Shown in pieces: positions 28,016-36,517 of a stretch of 37,740 nucleotides of DNA. The DNA lies in contig CALMMX010000056.1 of NCBI GenBank assembly GCA_937868545.1, positions 1 to 37,740 on the forward strand. Direction: 5' to 3'. This DNA comes from an uncultured Bacteroidota bacterium (GTDB taxonomy: Bacteria; Bacteroidota; Bacteroidia; B-17B0; Aurantibacillaceae). Below the pieces are notes generated by a model. That model ran no database searches and was not told the origin of the DNA. It worked only from the letters and a program-made list of their open reading frames with translations. Positions within the stretch are counted from its first letter, which is position 1. Every line of letters begins with the position of its first letter. A program made the translations under genes and the position numbers.

Positions 28016-29449
28016 TTAAAAAGATACTAGTTTTACTCCAACTGTAAATGGGTATAACTCTGGTCCTTTTGATTTTTCGAACAAAGGAGTTAAAGCATAA
28101 TCTGCAAACACTGTAAAGTTTTTATATCCAACACTTGCATGAGCGTTAACTCTAAAAGCATTGATATTATAACCATCTTTACGTATTACCTTATAGTCAA
28201 CATTATCTTTTTCTAAAATTTGACGAGTACGTGAACCCAATTTATAACCACCAATAACACCTAGTGCTACGTGAAATGATTTTTCGGGATTTTTATTTGT
28301 ATTAAACTCAACTAATAATGGAATATTTACAAACGTTGTTTTTAATCTGTTTTTATGATAAATAAACGTGTTTGTAGAATCAATTTTTCCAAAGGTATAA
28401 CTAGAATCAGCATTAAGTTTTGTTTTATTACTAAATTCATATTGATTCCATTCAAAACCTAAACCTATAACTAAATTCACATAATTTTTATAAATATGAA
28501 TGTTTTTTTCGAATGGATTTAATTGAAAATTAAGGGATTTACCGTAATTCAAATCCATATAATTTTGATTTTTAGGTAATGAAATGTTTCCATTTGACAA
28601 CCAACCATTAACGCCCATTGCAAAACCTCCCCAATGATGAAAATCATCGTTCTGATTTATTTTAATATCGCTATCAGAATCTTTCTCTTTATTAATGATT
28701 ACAAATTTCTTCTTTCTAAAATTAAAAGTTGTTGAATCTCTATTTTCGTTACTAGATTGCTTATAAACGTCATCACCTACAACCTTTGCAATTGAAGATG
28801 AACTCGAAGCTTCAGCACTTACATCTTTAGGTTCACCTTTAAACTTTATAGTACTAGAACCTGTAGCATTTGCATTAATTTTTTCAGTAGCAAACACTTT
28901 AGCGCTAGATGCCCCAGAAGCTGTAATGTTTGAATTTGCTGTTATGAATTTATATGATTTTAAACTTGACGCTCCACTTACTTGTCCTTGTAACGAATTA
29001 GAATTTCCAATTAAAGTAATTTCAGATGCTCCACTTAACACTACATCAACTTTTTTTGTTGTGGTTTTAATCTCCATATCACTTGCACCAGAAGCATCTA
29101 ATGAAAGGCTATCCGATAATAATACATTTGAACAGGCGATTTTTGAAGCACCACTCGTAGTTATTTGATTAATGTGATTAGCACTTACATAAATTTTATA
29201 ATCTTGTTTAAATGAGCCCTTTGCTTTTACAGATAATACACCATCAACAATTGTTGTATAAATGTTTGCTATTTCAGATTCAGCAGCTACTACTTTTAAA
29301 GCAAGTGTATCTGATTGTGTAAAATAAACTGTTGCAGCGCCTCCAACTTCAATTTTATTAATTGGAGTAATTTCTCTGGTTTGGGTTGTTTGTGCTTTTG
29401 TTACTAATCCTATAGATAAAAATAAAGCTGAGTATATTAAATGTTTCAT
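28016..29449 (-). CDS. Head-GIN (DUF2807) domain fused to an outer-membrane barrel
   Basis: A 477-residue protein. It has a signal peptide (LIYSALFLSIGLVTKAQ) and a DUF2807/GIN right-handed beta-helix-like domain (about 20-215). The GIN region carries repeated SGAS turns (TTSGASKI, DASGASDM, VLSGASEI, QVSGASSL, TASGASSA). A Ser-rich and charged linker (about 215-265) follows, then an outer-membrane barrel (about 270-477; WGGFAMGVNGWL, LVIGLGFEWNQYEF, VASVGYKNFTVFADYA-like strands, terminal Phe). Most GIN proteins lack the barrel, so this may present or bind a surface structure through an outer-membrane anchor. The promoter at 29504-29535 is of the ECF sigma type, pointing to envelope-stress or similar control; a terminator follows the gene. 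Confidence 0.85.
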   Translation of the reverse strand: MKHLIYSALFLSIGLVTKAQTTQTREITPINKIEVGGAATVYFTQSDTLALKVVAAESEIANIYTTIVDGVLSVKAKGSFKQDYKIYVSANHINQITTSGASKIACSNVLLSDSLSLDASGASDMEIKTTTKKVDVVLSGASEITLIGNSNSLQGQVSGASSLKSYKFITANSNITASGASSAKVFATEKINANATGSSTIKFKGEPKDVSAEASSSSSIAKVVGDDVYKQSSNENRDSTTFNFRKKKFVIINKEKDSDSDIKINQNDDFHHWGGFAMGVNGWLSNGNISLPKNQNYMDLNYGKSLNFQLNPFEKNIHIYKNYVNLVIGLGFEWNQYEFSNKTKLNADSSYTFGKIDSTNTFIYHKNRLKTTFVNIPLLVEFNTNKNPEKSFHVALGVIGGYKLGSRTRQILEKDNVDYKVIRKDGYNINAFRVNAHASVGYKNFTVFADYALTPLFEKSKGPELYPFTVGVKLVSF

Positions 29450-29503
29450 ATGTTATTTGTTTTTTAGTTTCTTGTTTGTTTAATCAGTTCTGCAGATTTT
29501 ATA

Positions 29504-29535
29504 CATAGGACGCACCCAACTTAATAAAAGTTACA
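29504..29535 (-). promoter_or_regulatory. Candidate ECF-sigma promoter
   Basis: On the minus strand TGTAAC (29535-29530) is followed after 17 nt by CGTC (29512-29509) and CTATG. This matches the -35 TGTAAC and -10 CGTCTAT-like arrangement I associate with ECF sigma factors in Bacteroidota. Transcription would start about 50 nt before the GIN/barrel gene ATG at 29449. No ECF sigma gene is in the window. Confidence 0.6.
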
Positions 29536-29594
29536 GCAAACAATAAAATAATTATAAAGCGCTGTTTTTCAATGGGTTAAAATCACAAAATCAA

Positions 29595-30677
29595 CTACAA
29601 AATATTTGTCCAATTGAATTTATCGACCTTTATTTTCCAAATAAAACCATCAATTACATAATGAAATAATTGCGGTAAAGCCAATAGAGGAACAATAATA
29701 TTTAATACATTTTTTGACAAAGAAACATTAAAACTATCAAATATTATAAATGATGTATTGTGCTCATGCCAAACAAATGCATCCCAAAAGCTTTCTTCTA
29801 TATATGCAAAAAAAACTATTGGCAAAAGAAATAACAGCATACTAAACTTTCCATAAATTAAATTTAATACATTGGTTTCATTAGACACAACATGCGTCTT
29901 TTTTCCATGTATCCAAACCAAAGTCATATAAGGAACACCATGGCACACAACGTTTAAAAGTGTAAATACAAAATCACTATTATAATATACAATTCCAATA
30001 AACCAAGATAGAGCCGTTCCGATAACAATAGCATTCTTTTGATAATTAATCTGTTGTGATTTAAATACTTCAAAACCCTCAGAAATAAAATATATAATCA
30101 ATACTAAAAAAATCAAAAGGATTGTGCTATTTAAAATCCATTCATTAGTAGAAAACTGAAAAAAATCATTCTTTAAAAACCAATTAAATTTTCTATTTCC
30201 CGAAAAATGCCAATAAATTATTGGTAAAATTGTTACCCCGTAAATAGTAACACTATCAATGTAATGTTTAAACTTACTATATGTGTTTTTCCGAGAATAG
30301 ATTCTCAAAAACCCATATTGCTGTCTGATGAAATGGTAAACTGCAAAGTATGCCAAACAGCGCCAAAACAAAATGCTGCTAATACTATGCAATAACACGC
30401 TTAATGCAAATAATAATACTGGAAGTCCAAAAAACAAATTTTGATGTTTTGAAACCAATTGCTTATCAATATAAGTTCTATAAATTGTACTATAAACATG
30501 TCCAACATCAACAAAAACAACCAAAAACAACCAAATTTGTTCTGGAAAAAAATCAGTTTCAAAAAAATAATTGGGCAAAAAAAACAAAGCCAAACAGCAC
30601 AAAAAAGAAACACTTAAAATTCCTATTACCTCAACCTTTGAATTTCCAATCCAATTATGCTCCTGTGGTCTTATCAT
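29595..30677 (-). CDS. Polytopic membrane protein with intramembrane histidines
   Basis: A 360-residue protein with about eight or nine membrane helices. His residues sit in or next to helices at 60 (DVGHVYST), 115 (YHFIRQQYGF), 246 (VCHGVPYM), 257 (WIHGKK) and 339 (LFHYVIDGF). Such a set could bind metal, as in membrane-bound di-iron enzymes or the Brp/Blh carotenoid-cleavage family, but no family was firmly recognised. It is the last gene of the minus-strand operon, and its start overlaps the oxidoreductase stop by 23 bp. A role in the same pathway as the SpeE-like and flavin enzymes is inferred from this coupling. Confidence 0.75.
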   Translation of the reverse strand: MIRPQEHNWIGNSKVEVIGILSVSFLCCLALFFLPNYFFETDFFPEQIWLFLVVFVDVGHVYSTIYRTYIDKQLVSKHQNLFFGLPVLLFALSVLLHSISSILFWRCLAYFAVYHFIRQQYGFLRIYSRKNTYSKFKHYIDSVTIYGVTILPIIYWHFSGNRKFNWFLKNDFFQFSTNEWILNSTILLIFLVLIIYFISEGFEVFKSQQINYQKNAIVIGTALSWFIGIVYYNSDFVFTLLNVVCHGVPYMTLVWIHGKKTHVVSNETNVLNLIYGKFSMLLFLLPIVFFAYIEESFWDAFVWHEHNTSFIIFDSFNVSLSKNVLNIIVPLLALPQLFHYVIDGFIWKIKVDKFNWTNIL

Positions 30678-32322
30678 TAATTTTTACTATTTGTTTTGCA
30701 ACCTCTATGCCCTGCGAAAATGCCTCTTCAAAAATAGAAACGCCCGATAAATCAGTATGGGCAAAAAATATTTTATTTTCAATTGGTTCTTTACACTTAT
30801 CTTTTTCCATATTAAAAATAAAATTCATTTTAGGTTTAATCATTGCATGCCCCCAAATTTTAATATCAATATTGGTAATATGTTCTTCTATATTGTAATG
30901 TGCCAAGTTTAAATCTTTAACAATATCTTTAATCCACTCTGCATGAGTTCTTTCTCTAGCCAGTTTTCTTGCTTCTTTAATAGGCAAATCAACCAATGGT
31001 AAATAGTAAGTTAACACATAACTACTCTCATCTTTATTTAGGTGTTGGTGGCAAGCATTAACATAGCCCAAAGATTTACTATGATACATTACATTATCCC
31101 ATGATAGTGGTTCACCATTATACTCATTTAAATAAGATGTAGTAATATTTGCCACCATCCATGGAGTATATTCAAATAACCCATCAGTCTTTCTGTTCTT
31201 GGCTAAGTCATTTGGTAATAAATAATTATTAATGTACTGGGGTGTAGCCAAAACTACTTGATCACACAAATAACGTATACACTCATTTGTAGTAACATTA
31301 AGTGTTATTACTTCAGCTTTACCATCTTTTAAACTTACTGATAATGTTAAATGACTTGTTTTTAATTTTTCCTTAATAGGTTGAGCTAATTTATTTGCTA
31401 GAAAACTATTTCCTTCGGGCCATGTTAATATAGCTGAAGAATCGGCATTAGATGCTTTTGCCCGTCGCGCACAAAAATAATGAAGGCCAGCATAAGCACT
31501 CGTGTCTGTAATTGTAGAACCATAATCATCTTTACAACAATAATTTAAATACCAAAATAAATAGGAAGATGTAAACTTGTTTTGTTTTAAAAAAGTTTCG
31601 AAACTAATCTTATCTAAAGCCCTATATTCCTCATCTTTTGACGATTGACATAAAGGAATGTCAAAAACGAATTTACCATCAGAACCTAATTTGTTCTTAA
31701 AATCATTTACAATTTTAAAAAATCTATCAATTTCCTTTCTTTCGGAAATAGGAACACCAACGTTAGGAATCAATCCATCTTGCCATTGACCATTAATAAA
31801 TAATCTTTCCTCTGGATCAAAACACAAGTAATATTCATTATAAATAGGTAAGCCAGCCGTATCAAAACCATTAATTACATTTTGCTCTTTTAAGAAATCA
31901 ATTAAATCGGTGTTAGAATTATTTACAATTGGTAAATAATGTGCGGCCCAAGGATAGGCGCTGACCAAGTTTGAATCTGAAATTGAATTTCCGCCATGTT
32001 TTGAAGCTAAATCAAATATAAGAAAATCAGACACATTGTTTTTTTCCAAATAATAAGCAGTAGTTAAGCCCGAAATTCCAGCACCCACAATTGCTATAGG
32101 AATTTTTACTGTTTGTGTAGGCCTAGGATTAAATCCATCTCTTATTAAGTGGCCTGCTTTAGCATTATCATTTAAGATTGAACCTGTTATGTGATTTTTT
32201 TTTTCACAAGATGTGTTTATTAGTGAAGGCAAAAAAGCAAGCGAAGAAACCGTTAGCAACGATTTTTTCACAAACTCTCTTCGCGACAAACTATTGTACG
32301 TGCGCATATTTTGCCCATTCAT
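30655..32322 (-). CDS. Tat-exported flavin-dependent amine-oxidase-like protein
   Basis: About 555 residues. It begins with a twin-arginine signal (SRREFVKKSLLTVSSLAFLP, Arg 14-15). A Cys at about 39 could be a weak lipobox. A Rossmann FAD-binding motif (AIVGAGISGLTTAYYL, from about residue 77) and the downstream acidic/GG patch (DLASKHGGNS) place it in the flavin amine-oxidase/phytoene-desaturase-like superfamily. The C-terminus has the expected second FAD contact (FFAHTDLSGVSIFEEAFSQG). Export by Tat means it folds with its cofactor and works outside the cytoplasm. The substrate is unknown; beside SpeD and a SpeE-like protein a polyamine-like compound is possible. ATG at 32322 is used; the ATG at 32307 is also good, and a TTG at 32328 is less likely. 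Its 5' end overlaps the SpeE-like gene. Confidence 0.85.
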   Translation of the reverse strand: MNGQNMRTYNSLSRREFVKKSLLTVSSLAFLPSLINTSCEKKNHITGSILNDNAKAGHLIRDGFNPRPTQTVKIPIAIVGAGISGLTTAYYLEKNNVSDFLIFDLASKHGGNSISDSNLVSAYPWAAHYLPIVNNSNTDLIDFLKEQNVINGFDTAGLPIYNEYYLCFDPEERLFINGQWQDGLIPNVGVPISERKEIDRFFKIVNDFKNKLGSDGKFVFDIPLCQSSKDEEYRALDKISFETFLKQNKFTSSYLFWYLNYCCKDDYGSTITDTSAYAGLHYFCARRAKASNADSSAILTWPEGNSFLANKLAQPIKEKLKTSHLTLSVSLKDGKAEVITLNVTTNECIRYLCDQVVLATPQYINNYLLPNDLAKNRKTDGLFEYTPWMVANITTSYLNEYNGEPLSWDNVMYHSKSLGYVNACHQHLNKDESSYVLTYYLPLVDLPIKEARKLARERTHAEWIKDIVKDLNLAHYNIEEHITNIDIKIWGHAMIKPKMNFIFNMEKDKCKEPIENKIFFAHTDLSGVSIFEEAFSQGIEVAKQIVKINDKTTGA

Positions 32323-33790
32323 GTTCAAACAAATTAACCAATACTTGATTATTTAACTTATTAATATCTGTGTTATAAGCCATCATATCAGTTGGAAAAC
32401 TTTGCATACTTACCCAAGTAGTAGCATTAAAGAATTTTGTATCCAACTGGAGTTCTTTAATACTAGTTTTTTCTTTTTCGCATAAAACATAGCCCCATTC
32501 GCCAAATGATGGAACATAGCTATGATAAGGTGTTGTTTGAAATCCTACACTTTTGATAGTATTGTTGATACACCAAAAAGACTTGCTTGCAAAATACGGA
32601 GATGTTGATTGAACAACTACTATGCCCTTGTTGGTTAATGAACTATATAATAATCTATAAAATGTATTTGTATAAAGTTTTCCAACTGAATAGTTTGATG
32701 GATCAGGAAAATCTACAATTGCTAAATCAAATTTACTACTGTTTTGTTTTAACCAAATAAAAGCATCTTTATTTATAATAGTAAGTTTTGGATTACTCAA
32801 AGAGCTGTTGTTTAAATCTTTCAAAAGAACGTTTTCTTTAAAAAGTTGAATCATTTGTTCATCCAAATCAACTAAAGTCACCTTTTCAATATGTTTAAGT
32901 TTAAAAAGTTCTTTAAGTGCTAAACCATCTCCACCACCCAATATTAAAATTGATTTTGCCTCGGGGTTTTTTAATACGGCAGGGTAAACTAATGATTCAT
33001 GATAACGGTATTCATCTCTTGAACTAAATTGCAAATTACCATTTAAATAAAGCCTTATATCATCGCTATTTCGTGTAACAATAATTCTTTGGTATTTAGA
33101 ACTTTTAGAAATGATAATTTTTTCTTGATATGCTAGTGATTCTGACCAACTTAAAATTGATTCACTAAAGGCAAAACAAGCACAAAGAGCAACTATAACT
33201 AAAATTGAGGAGGTCTTTAGCATTACCTTAACTTTTGACGCAGCATTTAAATAATCTACCAAAAAATAAGCGATGGTTGCATTAAACATTCCAAATAAAT
33301 AGGAGGTTTTTAATAGTCCTAGAAAAGGAACAAACACCAATGGAAACAATAACGATGCGAATAAGGCCCCAACATAATCAAAAGAAAATATTTTGGCAAC
33401 CAAATCATCAAAAGAAAATTTGTCTTTTAAAATTCTAAGCATTAAAGGTATTTCTAAACCAACTAATGAGCCAATAATAAAAACAATTAGGTAAAGGAAA
33501 AACTGAAAAGAAGAAATAAAATTAAAACCAATAAATAGCATTGTAGAACTTAAGCCGCCAAAAATGCCTACTAATAATTCAACAATTATAAATGTTTTTA
33601 AAAGATTACTTCTAAAGTACTTTGAAACATAGGAGCCAACTCCCATTGCAAACAAATAAACCCCAATTACTGTAGAAAACTGAGTTATAGAATCGCCAAG
33701 TAAATAGCTAGCGGCAGTAGATGCAACTAACTCATAAATTAAACCACAGGTAGCTACTACAAAAACAGAGAATAAAAATACAAAACGCAT
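32291..33790 (-). CDS. Membrane-embedded spermidine-synthase-like aminopropyltransferase
   Basis: A 499-residue protein. Residues about 1-210 hold seven or so membrane helices; residues about 220-460 form a SpeE-type methyltransferase-fold domain. It has LILGGGDGLALKEL (cofactor loop, about 282-293), TLVDLDEQM (acidic ribose contact) and AIVDFPDPSNYSVGKLYT, where both catalytic-type Asp residues of the classical DxxDP loop remain. In classical SpeE the cofactor is decarboxylated S-adenosylmethionine, made here by the co-operonic SpeD, which supports true aminopropyl transfer. The acceptor is unknown and might be membrane-bound or delivered by a partner. It starts 3 bp downstream of the DUF350 stop. 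Confidence 0.88.
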   Translation of the reverse strand: MRFVFLFSVFVVATCGLIYELVASTAASYLLGDSITQFSTVIGVYLFAMGVGSYVSKYFRSNLLKTFIIVELLVGIFGGLSSTMLFIGFNFISSFQFFLYLIVFIIGSLVGLEIPLMLRILKDKFSFDDLVAKIFSFDYVGALFASLLFPLVFVPFLGLLKTSYLFGMFNATIAYFLVDYLNAASKVKVMLKTSSILVIVALCACFAFSESILSWSESLAYQEKIIISKSSKYQRIIVTRNSDDIRLYLNGNLQFSSRDEYRYHESLVYPAVLKNPEAKSILILGGGDGLALKELFKLKHIEKVTLVDLDEQMIQLFKENVLLKDLNNSSLSNPKLTIINKDAFIWLKQNSSKFDLAIVDFPDPSNYSVGKLYTNTFYRLLYSSLTNKGIVVVQSTSPYFASKSFWCINNTIKSVGFQTTPYHSYVPSFGEWGYVLCEKEKTSIKELQLDTKFFNATTWVSMQSFPTDMMAYNTDINKLNNQVLVNLFEHEWAKYAHVQ

Positions 33791-33793
33791 TTG

Positions 33794-34000
33794 TTAGTGA
33801 ATAGCAGAACTAATAATTATTGCAATACCTAACATAAACGAAGCTACTACAATAGCTAAAGATGTGTTTTTTTTCTCAATAATTTCACTCCATAAATTAT
33901 ACGGTGTGAGCTTATCAATAATAATAAATGATAATACTAAAACTACTATTCCTATTGAAGCAAATAGTAAAGAATTTAAAACTAGGTGAAAATTAATCAT
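33794..34000 (-). CDS. DUF350 small membrane protein (YjfL-like)
   Basis: A 68-residue protein with two membrane helices. The pattern FASIGIVVLVLSFIIIDKLT then PYNLWSEI, then the second helix VASFMLGIAIIISSAI, is the DUF350 signature. One copy of the two-helix unit is present; many members have two. DUF350 proteins occur beside polyamine-related and envelope-stress genes in other bacteria, by my recollection. It lies between the 76-codon protein gene and the SpeE-like gene with gaps of 21 and 3 bp. It may be a channel or scaffold for the operon's membrane complex, which is inference. Confidence 0.85.
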   Translation of the reverse strand: MINFHLVLNSLLFASIGIVVLVLSFIIIDKLTPYNLWSEIIEKKNTSLAIVVASFMLGIAIIISSAIH

Positions 34001-34021
34001 GGTGTTTTGGTTTTTAAAATG

Positions 34022-34237
34022 TTATTTATGATAATAATTTCGGTGCCCCTTGCTGTGCCCGTTTGAAGAGTTGTTTAACCTGCTATTTCCTTCATGTTCT
34101 GTTTCGGTTTGGTTATATAGTATTACACCATTAAATTGCACATACATATATCCAATAAAAACTAAAGTAATAAATACTATATATACTTTTAATCCTTTTA
34201 CAGAAATGAAACTTGTGTTTTCGTTATTACTATTCAT
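34022..34237 (-). CDS. Small single-pass membrane protein, His-rich tail
   Basis: A 71-residue protein from the ATG at 34237, with one membrane helix (VYIVFITLVFIGYMYVQF) and a hydrophilic tail ending GHSKGHRNYYHK. The ATG at 34237 overlaps the stop of the upstream DUF4178 gene by 8 bp, a usual coupled arrangement. An upstream ATG at 34252 would add five residues. The family is not recognised. Its tight place in the operon suggests a subunit of the same membrane assembly; the His-rich end could bind metal. Confidence 0.65.
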   Translation of the reverse strand: MNSNNENTSFISVKGLKVYIVFITLVFIGYMYVQFNGVILYNQTETEHEGNSRLNNSSNGHSKGHRNYYHK

Positions 34238-35522
34238 CGTCGCCGTAATCATAAGGTGAATAATCGCTATTTTGCCATTGTTTTTTGTTAAAGCTTTGGC
34301 GGTTAAAATAAGTATAGACAGGGAAAATTAACAGTAATACTAATGCTATTAAAAAGTTTAGCATTAAACTTACATTAGCCTTTACTCTTACAACCAAATA
34401 CCCAAATTGTTTATAGGGATCATTAGCAATTGAAACATTATAATGGTATTTACCTTTTGTTAATTGCCCCACTGATAACTCAGCATCATTAGATCCTTCG
34501 CTCCAACTTTCTCCATCCTCATAACCTGAATAATGTTCAACTACGCCTCCAAAATAATATTGGTCGCCAGTTGTTTCATTTACTAAAGTAAAATCAGCCT
34601 CAAGCCAGTTGTTAGATAAGTTGCTAGATAATAAAAAATCAGCTGCACACCCATTGTTTTTAATTTCGAACGACTCCGAAACAAAGGTTCTTTGTGACGA
34701 TGTATCATTTTGATAAAAATTCTGCTTCGACACTTCCTCTGTATTATTAATCATAAAAGAAAAAAGGATCTGCAAAAAAATTAAAACCATAACAGAAATC
34801 ACAGAAATTCGAATTAAACTTTTTTGATCAAATTTTAAACCATATGGTTGATTAGGAGCAATGCCATCTTTTACTGGTAAGTTTATATCATCCTTTACCC
34901 AAGACATCAGTTTACTATGATCTATATACTCTCCTTGAAACCAGAGTATTTCATCTTTAGTTCTTTCGTAAGAAAGGATATACGGTGGTTTAACAAAATC
35001 TGCACAACTAGGCATATCATTATTTAAAACATCGTAGGTAAACTCCCCTTCGGCCATCTTAATTTTGTATTTATATTTATTATATAAATCAAAGTTCCTA
35101 ATATCAAAAACAAATACACTTTTTGTAATGCCAGGTTGTTTTAAGTAAAATTTTGAAGGTTTAATTAAAGAAAAATGTCCGTCGCTTTCGCTTATAGTCC
35201 AATATCCTTTAATAGGATTAAATAAGCAGTATTCAAACCAAATTGTTTTATAGGTAGTTTCTTCTTTTGCTAAAAAATTTATTAATACAAATTCATCATT
35301 ATCAATTTTAAAAACTGTTCCTATTTCAAAAGTTTTCTCTTTTACTTTTGATAATGTATAATTCGTTTTTACGCTCTTTTGCTTACTTAATACTGTATAA
35401 GTTCCACAATTACTGCAACTATAACCAACAACTCTTTGATGCGAGTAGAGTTTTATTTCCTTGCTACACTTTGTACAAGAAACAACTAATGGTGAAGGAT
35501 ATGCACTACTTATACCATCCAT
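34230..35522 (-). CDS. Zinc-ribbon DUF4178 membrane protein
   Basis: A 430-residue protein. It has an N-terminal zinc ribbon (C16-x2-C19 and C36-x2-C39), a DUF4178 domain (about 60-205, with FEYCLFNPIKGYWTISESDG typical of it), one membrane helix (about 262-284), a beta-rich extracytoplasmic segment (about 290-390), and a second helix (about 393-412). DUF4178 proteins have no agreed function but recur with DUF350 and AdoMet decarboxylase or spermidine-synthase homologues. It overlaps both neighbouring genes (17 bp upstream, 8 bp downstream). The topology places the DUF4178 part in the cytoplasm beside the neighbouring soluble DUF4178 protein. Confidence 0.82.
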   Translation of the reverse strand: MDGISSAYPSPLVVSCTKCSKEIKLYSHQRVVGYSCSNCGTYTVLSKQKSVKTNYTLSKVKEKTFEIGTVFKIDNDEFVLINFLAKEETTYKTIWFEYCLFNPIKGYWTISESDGHFSLIKPSKFYLKQPGITKSVFVFDIRNFDLYNKYKYKIKMAEGEFTYDVLNNDMPSCADFVKPPYILSYERTKDEILWFQGEYIDHSKLMSWVKDDINLPVKDGIAPNQPYGLKFDQKSLIRISVISVMVLIFLQILFSFMINNTEEVSKQNFYQNDTSSQRTFVSESFEIKNNGCAADFLLSSNLSNNWLEADFTLVNETTGDQYYFGGVVEHYSGYEDGESWSEGSNDAELSVGQLTKGKYHYNVSIANDPYKQFGYLVVRVKANVSLMLNFLIALVLLLIFPVYTYFNRQSFNKKQWQNSDYSPYDYGDDE

Positions 35523-36165
35523 TTATAGTTCTTGTTTGGTTTAAATTTAACTCATTAAATTCATAAGAAATTCCAGTTAATAAACTACAACTTGATTTGC
35601 TTATAAAACTGTACGCCTCTTTTCCCTTTTCAGAAAAATAGGCACAGAAAACAGAATTAGTGTATTTTTCGAATGCTGCTTTTCCAGATCCTTTAATAGC
35701 AATGCTTTCAATTTTATCAATAAAATAACAATATGCCATTCCAAACTCCGGTATATCAATTTCACCATCAAGTTTTGTTCTTTTAAGCAAATCATCCAAA
35801 TTAACCGTTTTATTCAAAATTTGTTGGGATTTAGATAGAATGGCATAATCACCATCCCAATCTATTAAATATCCTTCGCTCCCATTGTTCCAGAGTATTG
35901 AAAATAAATTTAATGATGTACGTAGTTGATACAATGTAATACAACCTATTACTTCAAAAGTATCACCATTTACTTTACCTTTACTACCAATAATAATTGG
36001 TGATAAGGTTTCCGCATCTTCAACTATTGCCTCATTATTTCTTGATGATGAACCATCCTTAACACTTGATTTATGACATGTGTTACATTCAACAAAATGC
36101 CCTTCACCAAGATCTGATGCAATTACAACATTACAATATGGACAAGTAAATTCTCCGAATGCCAT
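35506..36165 (-). CDS. Soluble zinc-ribbon DUF4178 protein
   Basis: A 219-residue protein with a zinc ribbon (C8-x2-C11 and C27-x2-C30) and a DUF4178 domain (about 55-210; IIGSKGKVNGDTFEVIGCIT, then YLIDWDGDYAIL). There is no membrane helix. Its ATG uses the last A of the speD stop (TAATG), and its own end overlaps the next gene by 17 bp, so it should be co-translated with both. The paired soluble and membrane DUF4178 proteins suggest heteromeric assembly; that is inference. Function is unknown. Confidence 0.82.
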   Translation of the reverse strand: MAFGEFTCPYCNVVIASDLGEGHFVECNTCHKSSVKDGSSSRNNEAIVEDAETLSPIIIGSKGKVNGDTFEVIGCITLYQLRTSLNLFSILWNNGSEGYLIDWDGDYAILSKSQQILNKTVNLDDLLKRTKLDGEIDIPEFGMAYCYFIDKIESIAIKGSGKAAFEKYTNSVFCAYFSEKGKEAYSFISKSSCSLLTGISYEFNELNLNQTRTINGWYK

Positions 36166-36512
36166 TATCTACTAATTATTTGTTCTTTGATTTCGTAACT
36201 ACTAAAATACTCTTTTATTTTATTTGATAATAAAATAGTTAGGTCATAATTATTTCTGGTATAATCACATAAATAAACATCAGCTGTATAATAACTAAAC
36301 TCGGGCCACGTGTGTATAGCCAAATGCGACTCTGTTAAACACACTACACATGTAAAACCTCCCTCATCAAAACCATGAAATACGGCTCCAACCTGAACTA
36401 ACTCCAAATCATTTATTGTTTTTAAAATAAACTCTTCAAACAAAAGTTTACTTTGCAATAAATCTAAAGATGAAGATTTTGCATTTAAAAGTATATGTGT
36501 TCCAACTACCAA
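36165..36512 (-). CDS. speD: S-adenosylmethionine decarboxylase proenzyme
   Basis: A 115-residue bacterial-type proenzyme that self-cleaves to make its pyruvoyl cofactor and then decarboxylates S-adenosylmethionine for aminopropyl transfer. The cleavage site is ESHLAIHTWPE (Glu 61/Ser 62); the catalytic-type His 67 and Cys 82 (DVYLC) are in place. The length is near the family norm. No ATG is available at the right position, so the start is TTG at 36512, giving a protein that begins VVGTHILL; an in-frame stop lies just upstream. It follows leuS by 5 bp and is coupled to the DUF4178 gene behind it. Confidence 0.93.
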   Translation of the reverse strand: MVVGTHILLNAKSSSLDLLQSKLLFEEFILKTINDLELVQVGAVFHGFDEGGFTCVVCLTESHLAIHTWPEFSYYTADVYLCDYTRNNYDLTILLSNKIKEYFSSYEIKEQIISR

Positions 36513-36517
36513 CTTGA

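Noticed and set aside
34237-34252. ATG at 34252 as start of the small membrane protein.
   Set aside because: It deepens the overlap with the DUF4178 gene; the ATG at 34237 gives the usual short coupled overlap, though the longer form cannot be excluded.
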